Assembly: GCF_019857225.1 (NCBI RefSeq)
Contig: NZ_JAFJSY010000051.1
Coordinates: 1 to 64,000 of the forward strand
DNA from: Streptomyces plumbidurans
Lineage (GTDB): Bacteria > Actinomycetota > Actinomycetes > Streptomycetales > Streptomycetaceae
Direction: 5' to 3'
DNA length: 64,000 nucleotides
The number at the start of each line of letters is the position of its first letter. The first letter of the stretch is position 1. Made by a program: the position numbers and the translations under genes. Below, piece after piece: positions 17,003 through 25,344 of the stretch. Below the pieces are notes generated by a model that searched no databases, was not told where the DNA came from, and saw only the letters and a list, made by a program, of their open reading frames with translations.

Positions 17003-17896
17003 TCAGTGACGGCGGGCGGTGCGCCACTGTCCGGGCGCGAGGCCGTGGGCGCGCCGGAAGGCGGTGGCGAAGGCGAACTCGTTCGTGTAGCCCACGCGTG
17101 CCGCCACGGAAGCCAAGGGGGCGTCCGTACGCAGCAGCAGGTCTTCGGCGTACCCCATCCGCAGCTGGGTCACGTAGGCACCGGGACTCTGGCCGATCAC
17201 CTTCCTGAAGGTGGCGGTGAACGCGGCCCGGGACATGGCCGCGGTGTGCGCCATGACCTCCAGGGTCCACTTGCGCTCCGGTCGTTCATGGACCTCCTGC
17301 ATCACCCGTGCGAGGCCCTCATGGGCCAGCGCCCGGTACCACCCGGGCGCGTGACCGCGGTCCTGCCGCCACCAACTGCGCAGCGCGTACACCAGGTTGA
17401 GATCCAGGAGTCGGTCGAGAAGGGCCTGCTGCCCGGTCTCGTCGGCATCGGCCTCCGCGGCCAGCAGGCCGATCGCGTCGCGGTGCCGGGCCGTCTGTTC
17501 GTCCGGTGGGATGCGCACGAATCGGGGCAGCGACTCCAGCAGGCTCCTTCCCACGCTGCCCTCGACCACGTACGCCCCGCACAGGACGGTGGCGGCGTCT
17601 CCGGGCCCCCGGTCACTGCCTCGGCGGCGGGCGTCGGTGATCGTCTCGGCGTCGGCACCGATCTCGCTGACGATCCGATACGGATCTCCCTGCGTGGCGA
17701 GAACGACATCGCCGGCGTCGAGACGGATCGGTTCTTCCTCGCGAGCGCTGAGCCAGGCCGTGCCCTCCAGAAGGATGTGCGCGGTCAGGGGACGCCGGCC
17801 GGAGAACTCCAGCCCCCATGGCGCGACGCGACGCAGGGTGGAGAACACCGCACCACGCGCCCGGGCGCGGGCGAGCTGGTCGCTGAGAACATCCAC
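17003..17896 (-). CDS. AraC family regulator with N-terminal cupin domain
   Basis: A protein of 297 residues from the GTG at 17896 (311 from the GTG at 17938). The N-terminal cupin_6 region (VDVLSDQLARARARGAVF, then LEGTAWLSAREEEPIRLDAGDVVL) precedes a C-terminal AraC double HTH (LEVMAHTAAMSRAAFTATFRKVIGQSP and VAARVGYTNEFAFATAFRRAHGLAPGQWR). The later start is preferred because family members begin MDVLSD-like and because TACGCT sits six bases before it. It is divergent from the NmrA-like gene, which it probably controls. Confidence 0.9.
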   Translation of the reverse strand: MDVLSDQLARARARGAVFSTLRRVAPWGLEFSGRRPLTAHILLEGTAWLSAREEEPIRLDAGDVVLATQGDPYRIVSEIGADAETITDARRRGSDRGPGDAATVLCGAYVVEGSVGRSLLESLPRFVRIPPDEQTARHRDAIGLLAAEADADETGQQALLDRLLDLNLVYALRSWWRQDRGHAPGWYRALAHEGLARVMQEVHERPERKWTLEVMAHTAAMSRAAFTATFRKVIGQSPGAYVTQLRMGYAEDLLLRTDAPLASVAARVGYTNEFAFATAFRRAHGLAPGQWRTARRH

Positions 17897-17902
17897 CCCG
17901 TC

Positions 17903-17908
17903 AGCGTA
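17903..17908 (-). promoter_or_regulatory. -10 box for a leaderless transcript of the araC-type gene
   Basis: TACGCT on the minus strand ends six bases before the GTG at 17896. It decides the start choice for the regulator. Confidence 0.45.
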
Positions 17909-17964
17909 GACGAACACGAATGTTTTCTCGTCGATCACCTATCCATCATCTGCGGTGGGGTGCC

Positions 17965-17970
17965 TAGCGT
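17965..17970 (+). promoter_or_regulatory. -10 box for a leaderless transcript of the NmrA-like gene
   Basis: TAGCGT is followed by six bases (GGGGGT) and the ATG at 17977. With the box at 17903-17908 on the other strand it forms a compact divergent promoter region of about 80 bp. Confidence 0.5.
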
Positions 17971-17976
17971 GGGGGT

Positions 17977-18804
17977 ATGGCACAGATCGTCGTATTGGGC
18001 GGAAAAGGGAAGGTCGGGCGGCGCCTGACCGAGACGTTGACCCGGCAGGGACACGAAGCGACGGCGGCGAGCCGGAGTTCGCGGGTGCGGTTCGACTGGC
18101 ATGACGCCTCCACCTGGGCGGCGGCGGTCGGCGACGCCGAGAGTGTGTTCGTCGTCGGCCCGGGATCCGCGCGGGACTGGAACGGCCTCCTGGCCCGCTT
18201 CCTCGACGTCGCGGCCTCGGCGGGCGTCCGGCATGCGGTGCTGTTGTCGGCCCGTGGGGTGGAGTTCCTTCCCGGCGGTGCGGTCGACCTCGCCGAACGG
18301 GCGCTGGAGGCGGGGCCGGTTCCGTGGACGGTGCTGCGTCCCTCGCACTTCGCGCAGAACTTCACCGAGGCGATGTTCGCCCCGGTGGACGGGGTGATCT
18401 CCGCGCCGGTGGGCACTGCTGCCGAGCCGTTCATCGATGTGCGGGATCTCGCCGAGACCGCTGCCAGGATCCTGGTGGAGCGAGCGTGCGTGGGTTGGCG
18501 GATCGCTCTGTCCGGGCCCACTGCGGTGTCCTTCGAGGAGGCCGCGGCGGTCCTTTCGGCCGCCTCGGGCGTCAAGGTGCGCTTCGAACCCGAGGATCCG
18601 GCCACGCACATGGCCCGGCTGCGGGCGGCCGGCACGCCGGAAGGCTATGTGGAGTGGCGGATGGCGATGCTGGAGGGAATCCGCACGGGCGCCGACGCGT
18701 ATGTCTCCGACGGAGTCGAGCAGGTCCTGGGCCGCCCGGCGACCACGTTCACCGCCTGGGCCGCCCGCGAAGTGCCCACGGCGGCGTGGACCACCGGCGC
18801 CTGA
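17977..18804 (+). CDS. NmrA-like NAD(P)-binding oxidoreductase
   Basis: A protein of 275 residues with an N-terminal Rossmann motif VVLGGKGKVGRRL (GxxGxxG), followed by the atypical-SDR pattern VLLSARGVEF and WTVLRPSHFAQNFTE typical of NmrA/quinone-oxidoreductase-like proteins. It lacks the YxxxK catalytic pair in the usual place, so it may be a redox sensor or a reductase with another mechanism. Divergent from the AraC regulator. Confidence 0.87.
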   Translation: MAQIVVLGGKGKVGRRLTETLTRQGHEATAASRSSRVRFDWHDASTWAAAVGDAESVFVVGPGSARDWNGLLARFLDVAASAGVRHAVLLSARGVEFLPGGAVDLAERALEAGPVPWTVLRPSHFAQNFTEAMFAPVDGVISAPVGTAAEPFIDVRDLAETAARILVERACVGWRIALSGPTAVSFEEAAAVLSAASGVKVRFEPEDPATHMARLRAAGTPEGYVEWRMAMLEGIRTGADAYVSDGVEQVLGRPATTFTAWAAREVPTAAWTTGA

Positions 18805-18816
18805 AGCAGGCCCGGC

Positions 18817-18838
18817 GCCCCGCATCCCGATGCGGGGC
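18817..18838. terminator. bidirectional terminator hairpin
   Basis: A perfect 10-bp stem GCCCCGCATC / GATGCGGGGC separated by CC lies between the stops of two convergent genes (18804 and 18844). Confidence 0.8.
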
Positions 18839-18843
18839 TCGCG

Positions 18844-19602
18844 TCACTGGGCAGGGAAGGTCGTGGAGAGGAAGTCGATCAGCAGGCGGGTGACCTCGTC
18901 GGGCCGCTCCAGGGAGGGGAAGTGACCCGCCCAGGGCAGTTCGAGGTGACGGGCGCCGGGGATTTGTCCCGGCAGGCCGACGGCGATCTCCCGGAAGTCC
19001 GCGAGGTCATGCGCACCGGACACCGCCAGACAGGGAGCCGTGATCCTGGCCAGATCCACCGGGACACCGGCCGAGGCGAACCTGGCCGCCCGCTGTGTAT
19101 CCAGGGCGTGCCGTTGCATCACGCGGACCAACTGCCGTGCTTCCGGCTTGGCCTCGGGTCCCATCCATGTCGCGAGGTTCAACTGCACCGCTCCAGCGAC
19201 GTCGTCCGCTGCCAAAAGCGCGTTCTCACGTTCGATGAACGCCCGCAGCTCGGGCCCCGGAACATGTCCCGGCATCCCGGCACAGAGCAGAACGAGAGAA
19301 GCGACGGCGTCGGTCCGGGTTGCCGCCACTTCCAGGGCCACCTCACCACCGTGCGAAGAGCCGATCAGGGCGTACCGCTCGCACTCCAGGTGGTCCAGGA
19401 GGTCGCAGACATCCCCGGCGTCGCTGTACGGCCGATCCGCGACCGGTGTCTCGCCGAAGCCCCGGAAGTCGAACCGCACCACGCGATAACCCGCCTCGGT
19501 CAGCCCCGGCACCTGCGGGTCCCACATGCGCCGGTCACACACGGAGGAGTGCAGCAGCACCACGGTGGGCCCATCGCCGTGGATGTCGTACGAGAGTGTC
19601 AT
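18844..19602 (-). CDS. alpha/beta hydrolase
   Basis: A protein of 252 residues. The hydrolase fold is shown by VVLLHSSVCDRRMWDPQ (oxyanion region), nucleophile elbow GSSHGGEVAL near Ser90, an acidic residue in VSGAHDLADF, and the catalytic His in WAGHFPSLERPDEV. Substrate unknown. The ATG at 19602 is preceded by TAGCGT seven bases upstream and no ribosome-binding site, so a leaderless message is likely. The 49-residue in-frame extension upstream has no similarity to the family. Confidence 0.9.
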   Translation of the reverse strand: MTLSYDIHGDGPTVVLLHSSVCDRRMWDPQVPGLTEAGYRVVRFDFRGFGETPVADRPYSDAGDVCDLLDHLECERYALIGSSHGGEVALEVAATRTDAVASLVLLCAGMPGHVPGPELRAFIERENALLAADDVAGAVQLNLATWMGPEAKPEARQLVRVMQRHALDTQRAARFASAGVPVDLARITAPCLAVSGAHDLADFREIAVGLPGQIPGARHLELPWAGHFPSLERPDEVTRLLIDFLSTTFPAQ

Positions 19603-19609
19603 GTCACCG

Positions 19610-19615
19610 ACGCTA
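19610..19615 (-). promoter_or_regulatory. -10 box for a leaderless transcript of the hydrolase gene
   Basis: TAGCGT on the minus strand, seven bases before the ATG at 19602. Confidence 0.45.
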
Positions 19616-19735
19616 GTCCCCCGACCGGTTCCGGGGTGCGGGCAGCCGGAGCGGATTCCTAGGCAGCCATAACCGATTTCACATTCTCTTCGGTCACTAT
19701 TTTTCTTGCTTGCAATCCGAATGAGGAGCCATCCC

Positions 19736-20470
19736 ATGCGTGAAGCCAATCCTGGAAACAGTCATCGAAAGAGGGGATTTCAGCTGAAGGCCAATAAGAC
19801 CGTCTGGATCGCGGGGGCCGCACTCACCTGCGCGCTGGCCGGCTTTGCCACCGCGGGCATCTCCGCCGCGTCCACCCCGTCGGCGGCCGCCCCGTCCGCG
19901 ACCCCGACCGCCCTCCCCACGGACGGCGGCCAGCGGGCCGATCCCTCCGACGGTGGCGCCACGGGCATCGTCCAGGCGACGAACTCGTCGGGCTTCACCC
20001 TCAAGACGGCCACGGGCGTGACGGTCACGGTGACCGACAACGCGTCCACGACGTTTCTGAAGAACGGTCACCACACGTCCGCCAAGGCGGCGAAGAAGGG
20101 CGCCAGTGTGCTCGTCCTGGGACTGGTGGACAGCGCCGACATCACAGCGGCGAAGGTCGTGGTCCAGCCGCACGGTGACGGCGGAGCCGCTGCCGCCGAC
20201 GCGGCGGGTGTCATCCCCTTCCAGCAGGGAATCCCGTCCCCCGACAGGTCGGTGGGGAAGATTCCCGACTACACCGAGGGTGAAGGGACGATCCAGACCG
20301 GCTCGGTCGCCTACAAGGCCACCGCAGCCGCTCAGGCGGTCGTCCCGGGCGGGATCGTCGACCGCGTGGTGAAGCTCGCCGACGGCGAGTACGAGGTGCA
20401 CAACATCAGCATCAACTGGCCGCACCATTGCTTCGTCAACAAGGACTTCAAGGTCGTCGGCTACGAGTGA
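19736..20470 (+). CDS. secreted protein with DUF5666-like and C-terminal PepSY-like regions
   Basis: A protein of 244 residues. A basic N-region (HRKRGFQLKANK) and hydrophobic core (WIAGAALTCALAGFATAGISA) make a signal peptide. A Ser/Pro/Thr-rich linker is followed by a domain of about 65 residues (GIVQATNSSGFTLKTATGVT ... VLVLGLVDSADITAAKVVV) resembling DUF5666. The last 60 residues (YKATAAAQAVVPGGIVDRVV, YEVHNISINW) resemble a PepSY module. The ATG at 19736 has GGAG eight bases upstream. Function unknown. Confidence 0.75.
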   Translation: MREANPGNSHRKRGFQLKANKTVWIAGAALTCALAGFATAGISAASTPSAAAPSATPTALPTDGGQRADPSDGGATGIVQATNSSGFTLKTATGVTVTVTDNASTTFLKNGHHTSAKAAKKGASVLVLGLVDSADITAAKVVVQPHGDGGAAAADAAGVIPFQQGIPSPDRSVGKIPDYTEGEGTIQTGSVAYKATAAAQAVVPGGIVDRVVKLADGEYEVHNISINWPHHCFVNKDFKVVGYE

Positions 20471-20508
20471 CAGGGCGGGCGCCGCAGCCCCCACCGCCAC
20501 CGCACCGG

Positions 20509-20542
20509 ATTGCCCCCGACAGCCTTCACTGTCGGGGGCAAT
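20509..20542. terminator. bidirectional terminator hairpin
   Basis: A perfect 14-bp stem, ATTGCCCCCGACAG / CTGTCGGGGGCAAT, with loop CCTTCA lies between convergent genes. A third copy of TTGCCCCCGAC follows at 20550-20560, so the left arm could also be mimicked there. Confidence 0.88.
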
Positions 20543-20577
20543 CCCCAGTTGCCCCCGACGCCCTCGCGCGGAAAGGC

Positions 20578-21210
20578 TCAGACCGCTGCCGGCGCGGCGG
20601 GCTCCTCCGCCTCGTCCAGCAGGCTCAGCAGGGTCGAGCGGGCGCGGGCCACGCGGGAGCGGACCGTGCCGATCGGGCAGTCGCTGAACTCGGCCGCCTC
20701 CGCGTACGGGAGGCCGAGCAGCTGGGTGAGGATGAACGCCTCCCGGCGTTCATCGGGCAGCGCGGCCAGCAGATCCAGCAGCGCGACGCCGTCGTCGAAG
20801 CCGGGCAGGTCCCGGGGCTGGGCCAGTTCGACGGCCAGCTGCCAGTCCGGCACGTCGGACAGCCGGGGCCGTGCGGCGGCGTACCGGTAGCTGTCGACGA
20901 CCGCCCGACGGGCGATGGACAGCAGCCAGGCGCGCGCCGAGGAACGGCCCTCGAAGCGATGCAGGCTGCCCAGCGCGCGCAGGAACGTGTCCTGGGCGAG
21001 GTCTTCGACGGCCTGGGGATCGCCGCACAGATGGGCGACGTAGCGCTGGACGTCGCGCTGCAGAGCGATGACGAACTGCGCGACGGCGTCCGGGTCACCG
21101 CCACGGGCGGCCAGCGCCCAGGCGGTCACCGACTCGTCGACGGACGCCGTTTCTTCGTTTCCGTTTTTCTTCGTCGTGTGGTGAGTTTCGGGCAGGGCAG
21201 AGGTGATCAC
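20578..21210 (-). CDS. ECF-type RNA polymerase sigma factor
   Basis: A protein of 210 residues with sigma-70 region 2 (VQRYVAHLCGDPQAVEDLAQDTFLRAL, then SSARAWLLSIARRAVVDSYR) and region 4 (DERREAFILTQLLGLPYAEA, CPIGTVRSRVARARSTLL). The GTG at 21210 has AGGA six bases upstream; the in-frame extension is Arg/Pro-rich and unlike the family. No anti-sigma gene adjoins. It lies 177 bp after the Met-rich membrane protein gene in the same direction, at the end of a copper locus, so metal-responsive control is possible but unproven. Confidence 0.92.
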   Translation of the reverse strand: MITSALPETHHTTKKNGNEETASVDESVTAWALAARGGDPDAVAQFVIALQRDVQRYVAHLCGDPQAVEDLAQDTFLRALGSLHRFEGRSSARAWLLSIARRAVVDSYRYAAARPRLSDVPDWQLAVELAQPRDLPGFDDGVALLDLLAALPDERREAFILTQLLGLPYAEAAEFSDCPIGTVRSRVARARSTLLSLLDEAEEPAAPAAV

Positions 21211-21387
21211 CTGGTGTCCTATCGGGATCCGTGATCCGGACCGGGGCGCGCGAGGGCGCGAACGGTCCGGTGAGTGGGGAGACGGCCCAACGACCCACAC
21301 AGCACGGCGCGATGACGCTACGACGCTTGCGCGGGCCGACGGCCGAGCCCGGGGCGCACAGGGGCGGCCCCGGGAAGCCGGCTGTCC

Positions 21388-22125
21388 TCAGACGACAGCG
21401 GTCCCCGCAGGAGGTCCCCGAGAGGTGATCGCATGAACGAGCAGACGCAGGCTCGGCGCCCTGTCCGAGCGAGGGCGACGCGGGTGGACGCGCGGCCGGT
21501 CCGGGGCGGGCGGCAGCGCCAGCAGCAGCCGTAGCGGCGCCGCCAGCCGGCCGGCCACGGCCCGCAGGATGCGGAAGGCGGCCTTCTCGCCGTACGCGAG
21601 CCACAGACCGGTCAGGAGCGCGGCCAGGAGGTGAGCGGCGAACATGCCGTACGAGGAGCCCCAGCCGTCCATCGGCTGCGCCATGTGCCCCATGTGAGGC
21701 ATAGGGCTCATGTCCATGTGCGCCATGTCCATGTGCCCCATGTCCATGGAGTGCATCGGCATCGATCCCTTGTGCATGGAGCCCATGTGCATGGAGCCCA
21801 TGTGCATGGAGCCCATGTGCATGGAGCCCATGTGCATGCTCTTCATGCCGCTCGATGCCGCGCCGCCCGATGACGACTGCGCGAGGGAGAACGCCTCGTG
21901 CAGCGCCGCCTGGACGGCGACCACGACCGTCACGATCAGCGGCAGTCCGCGTTCACGGCCCGCCAGGCACCAACCCGCGGTGCCCGTCGCGGCGAACCCC
22001 GCGGCAAGTACCCACGCGGGTACGTCGGTTCCGGACATCAGGACGTGGCCCAGGGCGGCGAGCAGCACGCACACGGCCGCGAAGACCGCGGCCCGTAGCG
22101 TGCGAGAACACCACCCTGCTGTCAT
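21388..22125 (-). CDS. membrane protein with Met/His repeat loop (copper locus)
   Basis: A protein of 245 residues. Three hydrophobic helices lie in the first 85 residues. A loop of about 60 residues follows, made of repeated MHMGS units and then MHSMDMGHMDMAHMDM, then another helix (MFAAHLLAALLTGLWLAYG) and a basic tail. Met/His clusters of this sort bind Cu(I)/Cu(II) in periplasmic copper proteins. The 15-bp DNA unit behind MHMGS is repeated in near-perfect form at about 21777-21840, so copy number may vary between strains. It lies 66 bp after the PCu(A)C-like gene, in the same direction. Confidence 0.8.
   Translation of the reverse strand: MTAGWCSRTLRAAVFAAVCVLLAALGHVLMSGTDVPAWVLAAGFAATGTAGWCLAGRERGLPLIVTVVVAVQAALHEAFSLAQSSSGGAASSGMKSMHMGSMHMGSMHMGSMHMGSMHKGSMPMHSMDMGHMDMAHMDMSPMPHMGHMAQPMDGWGSSYGMFAAHLLAALLTGLWLAYGEKAAFRILRAVAGRLAAPLRLLLALPPAPDRPRVHPRRPRSDRAPSLRLLVHAITSRGPPAGTAVV
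21777..21840 (-). repeat. in-frame 15-bp coding minisatellite
   Basis: The plus-strand unit GCCCATGTGCATGGA is repeated about four times without interruption and encodes the MHMGS pentapeptide on the minus strand. Length changes in multiples of 15 bp would keep the frame. Confidence 0.9.
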
Positions 22126-22191
22126 GGCGCCTCATCCTCGCATCCGGACGTCGGTCGTCACGCGGGGGTACGGATATCCACCGGCGACCGT

Positions 22192-22704
22192 TCACGATGC
22201 CGGCCTGATCACCACCGCGAGCGTCTTGACCGCCCCGCTGTGCTCGAAGTGCAGGGTGAACGGCACGAGGTCGCCCGAGCGCAGGCGGGCCCTGGGCGTC
22301 AGTGTGACGTCCCCGCGGGCCGGGGACATGGACAGTCCCCGGCCCGCGGGGACGGCGAGCGAGGTGACGGCGGCGTTCGAGGCGCCGCCGCCGCCCAACA
22401 TGCGGTGCCGGCTGAGGACCGGCTCCCCGCGCGTCGCGGAGGAGGCCACGCTCACCAGCCGGTCGTCCGCCCCGCCGAGGTTGAGGACGTCGAAGAAGGC
22501 GGCGGTCTCCGTGCTGTCGCCGTACGGCAGGAAGACGCGCCCGTTCGTGATGCCGATGCGGGGCGGGCTGCCCGCCTTCCCGGCCGCGACCCATGTCGCC
22601 AGGCCGCCGAGGGCGAGGCTGAACGCGGCGACCGGCGCGACGGCGGCCAGCAGGGTGTCGGTGAGACGGCGACGGGTCGGCAGCCACAGGGACGGTGTGC
22701 TCAT
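22192..22704 (-). CDS. copper chaperone PCu(A)C-like protein, degenerate metal motif
   Basis: A protein of 170 residues with an N-terminal membrane/signal segment (LLAAVAPVAAFSLALGGLATW) and a cupredoxin-like domain of the PCu(A)C family (AAFFDVLNLGGADDRLVSV, LVPFTLHFEHSGAV). The first metal-site element is present (HRM, plus LSMSP). The C-terminal HxM that normally completes the H(M)-M-HxM Cu(I) site is not seen: GDVTLTP stands where GGxHxML is expected. Its start overlaps the CopA stop as ATGA, tying it to copper export or delivery. Confidence 0.83.
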   Translation of the reverse strand: MSTPSLWLPTRRRLTDTLLAAVAPVAAFSLALGGLATWVAAGKAGSPPRIGITNGRVFLPYGDSTETAAFFDVLNLGGADDRLVSVASSATRGEPVLSRHRMLGGGGASNAAVTSLAVPAGRGLSMSPARGDVTLTPRARLRSGDLVPFTLHFEHSGAVKTLAVVIRPAS

Positions 22705-24956
22705 CGCGTACGCCTCCGGGCGACGGGAGCGGACGTGGGCTGCCAACCGCGCAGCCGCAGGCTGTTGGCGACGACCAGCACCGAGCTGACCGACATCGCG
22801 GCGGCTGCCACCATCGGGTTGAGCAGGCCGACCATGGCGAGCGGCACGGTCACGACGTTGTAGCCGAACGCCCACGCGAGATTGGCCCGGATGGTGCGCA
22901 GCGTGCGGCGGCCCAGCCGGACCGCGTCCGCCAGGGCCTCGATGTCCGCACGGACGAGGGTCACGTCGGCGGCGCCGATGGCCACGTCGGAGCCGGTGCC
23001 CATGGCGATGCCGAGGTCGGCACCGGCCAGGGCCGCGGCGTCGTTCACGCCGTCACCGATGACCGCGACCCGGTGGCCCTGCGCCTGGAGGTCGCCCACG
23101 AGGGCGGCCTTGTCCTCGGGGGTGCAGCGGGCGTGCACCTCGTCGATGCCGAGAGATGCCGCGACGGCCCGGGCGGGTGCCTCGCGGTCGCCGGTGGCGA
23201 GCACGGGCCGTACGCCCAGGCGCCGCAGCCGGTCGACGGCCCGGTAGCTGCCGGGCCGGACGACGTCGCCGACCTCGATCAGCGCCTCGGCGACTCCGTC
23301 GACGTACACCAGCACCGGGGTGTGCGCCGCGGCTTCGTCCACCGACAGTCCCGTGGGCAGGTCGTCGTCGGGCGCGAGGACTCCGACCAGCCGCCCCTCG
23401 ACCCGGCCCCGTACCCCGCGCCCCGGCAGCGCGCGGAACTCCTCCACCTCGGGCAGCCGCGTGCCCGACTCCCGCCGGGCGAACGCGGCGATGGCCCGCC
23501 CCAGCGGATGCTCCGACCCCCGCTCGACGGAACCCGCCAGCCGCAGCACCGCATCGCGGCCGAGTCCGTCCGGTACGGCGGTGATCCGGGCGACGCTCAT
23601 GTGCCCCGACGTGAGGGTGCCGGTCTTGTCCAGGACGACCGCGTCGAGGTGCTGGAGTCCCTCCAGGGCCTGCGGACCGGTGACGAGGACGCCCAGTTGG
23701 GCACCGCGCCCGGTGGCGGCCATCAGTGCGGTGGGCGTGGCGAGACCCAGCGCGCACGGGCAGGCCACGACCAGGACGGCGACACACGCGGTGATCGCCG
23801 CCTGCGGATCGGCGCCCGCTCCCAGCCAGAATCCGAGGACCGTGACGGCCAGCGCCAGCACCACGGGAACGAACACCCCGGCGACCGAGTCGGCCAGCCG
23901 CTGCGCCTTCGCCTTGCCGGCCTGCGCCTCGGTCACCAACCGCGTGATCCGGGCGAGTTGGGTGTCCGCCCCGACGGCGGTGGCCCGTACGAGCAGCAGC
24001 CCGCCGGCGTTGACGGCCCCACCGACCACGGCCGAGCCCGGCCCGACCTCGACGGGTTCGGTCTCTCCGGTGACCAGGGACAGGTCCACGGCCGAACTGC
24101 CCTGTGTCACCTCGCCGTCGGTGGCGATCCGCTCGCCGGGACGGACCACGAAGACCTGCCCCACGCCCAACTCCTCGATGGGAACGAGGTGTTCGGAGTC
24201 TCCTTCCCGTACGGCGACCTCCTTGGCCGCGAGTCGGGCGAGCGAGCGCAGCGCCGCCCCGGTACCGTTCCGCGCCCGCGCCTCCAGGAACCGCCCGGCG
24301 AGCACGAACAGCGGCACGCCGACGGCAGCTTCGAGATAGATGTCGGCCACGCCGTCCGAGGCCGACGGCACCAGGCTGAACGGCATCCGCATGCCCGGCT
24401 CGCCCGCTCCGCCGAGGAAGAGCGCGTACGCGGACCAGGTGAAGGACGCCACCACGCCCAGCGACACCAGGGTGTCCATGGTGGCCGCCGAGTGCCGCAG
24501 CCCCCGTACGGCCCGAGCGTGGAAGGGCCAGGCGCCCCACACGGCTACGGGCGCGGCGAGCGCGAAGCACAGCCACTGCCAGTCGCGGAACTGGAGCGCG
24601 GGCACCATCGACAGCACGAGGACGGGCAGCGCGAGCGACGCGGTGATCAGCAGCCGGTCGCGTTCCTGACGGGCGCCCTCGGACTCCCCGTCCCCCGCCT
24701 CCTCGCGCCGCTCCTTCTTCGGCGGCTCGGGCAGGGCGGCGGTGTATCCGGCCTTCTCGACCGTGGCGACGAGTTCGTCGGGGCCGATGTCGGGCGGATG
24801 GCTCACCCGGGCCCGTCCGGTGGCCAGATTGACGGTCGCCGAGACCCCGTCCAGCTTCTCGAGCTTCTTCTCGACACGCTTCACGCAGGCCGCGCAGGTC
24901 ATGCCGCCGACGGTCAGATCGGTGGTCGTCAGGGCCACCACCGGTTCGGCGCCCAT
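22701..24956 (-). CDS. copA: copper-exporting P1B-type ATPase
   Basis: A protein of 751 residues. An N-terminal HMA domain carries GMTCAAC (Cys21/Cys24). The membrane CPC motif ACPCALGLATPTALM lies near residue 398, DKTGTLT with the phosphorylated Asp near 443, the SEHPLGRAI His-Pro motif near 480, and GDGVNDAAAL near 655. The last helix pair has MSVSS, which with CPC indicates a Cu(I)-type transporter. It exports copper from the cytoplasm using ATP. It overlaps the small upstream gene by one base (TGATG) and the PCu(A)C gene by ATGA, forming a tight operon. Confidence 0.95.
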   Translation of the reverse strand: MGAEPVVALTTTDLTVGGMTCAACVKRVEKKLEKLDGVSATVNLATGRARVSHPPDIGPDELVATVEKAGYTAALPEPPKKERREEAGDGESEGARQERDRLLITASLALPVLVLSMVPALQFRDWQWLCFALAAPVAVWGAWPFHARAVRGLRHSAATMDTLVSLGVVASFTWSAYALFLGGAGEPGMRMPFSLVPSASDGVADIYLEAAVGVPLFVLAGRFLEARARNGTGAALRSLARLAAKEVAVREGDSEHLVPIEELGVGQVFVVRPGERIATDGEVTQGSSAVDLSLVTGETEPVEVGPGSAVVGGAVNAGGLLLVRATAVGADTQLARITRLVTEAQAGKAKAQRLADSVAGVFVPVVLALAVTVLGFWLGAGADPQAAITACVAVLVVACPCALGLATPTALMAATGRGAQLGVLVTGPQALEGLQHLDAVVLDKTGTLTSGHMSVARITAVPDGLGRDAVLRLAGSVERGSEHPLGRAIAAFARRESGTRLPEVEEFRALPGRGVRGRVEGRLVGVLAPDDDLPTGLSVDEAAAHTPVLVYVDGVAEALIEVGDVVRPGSYRAVDRLRRLGVRPVLATGDREAPARAVAASLGIDEVHARCTPEDKAALVGDLQAQGHRVAVIGDGVNDAAALAGADLGIAMGTGSDVAIGAADVTLVRADIEALADAVRLGRRTLRTIRANLAWAFGYNVVTVPLAMVGLLNPMVAAAAMSVSSVLVVANSLRLRGWQPTSAPVARRRTR

Positions 24957-25219
24957 CAGTTGCCTCCTGAGTGCGCGTCGTCCATGTCCTGCATCCCGCC
25001 GCCGGTGCCCCCGGTACTCGTGCCGTCGCCGGAACCCGTGCCCGTGCCACTGCCCGTACCGTGCATACCGGGCGCGACGGGTCCGGCGGAGGCCCCCACG
25101 GCGTACGACACCGTGAAGAGCAGGGCCAGCAGCAGAAGGAAGCCGCAGAGCGCGGGAGGCGGCACCAGCTTGCGCGGCACCGCGCCCGCGCCGGGGGAGG
25201 AAGGTCGGGAGTCGTCCAT
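24956..25219 (-). CDS. small single-pass membrane protein with Met/His tail (copper operon leader gene)
   Basis: A protein of 87 residues. One membrane segment (CGFLLLLALLFTVSYAVGA) is followed by an outside tail with MHG, a Gly/Ser/Thr linker and GGGMQDMDDAHSGGN. Methionines and histidines at the tail suggest a metal role alongside CopA. The ATG at 25219 has GGAGACC upstream. It is the first gene of the copper operon on the minus strand. No named family recognised. Confidence 0.72.
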   Translation of the reverse strand: MDDSRPSSPGAGAVPRKLVPPPALCGFLLLLALLFTVSYAVGASAGPVAPGMHGTGSGTGTGSGDGTSTGGTGGGMQDMDDAHSGGN

Positions 25220-25344
25220 CACCGGGTCTCCAGATCGCGTCGTACGGCGTCGTCGGATCCGGCCGTACCGCTTCAGGAGTCGCAGGGGTCGGGGCCCGAG
25301 TTCCGGGTCGTACGCGTGGCACGCGTCACGCCGCGCCGGACGTG

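Noticed and set aside
21777..21840. CRISPR or intergenic repeat at the 15-bp units
   Set aside because: Units are in frame inside a membrane protein gene and encode MHMGS without spacers.
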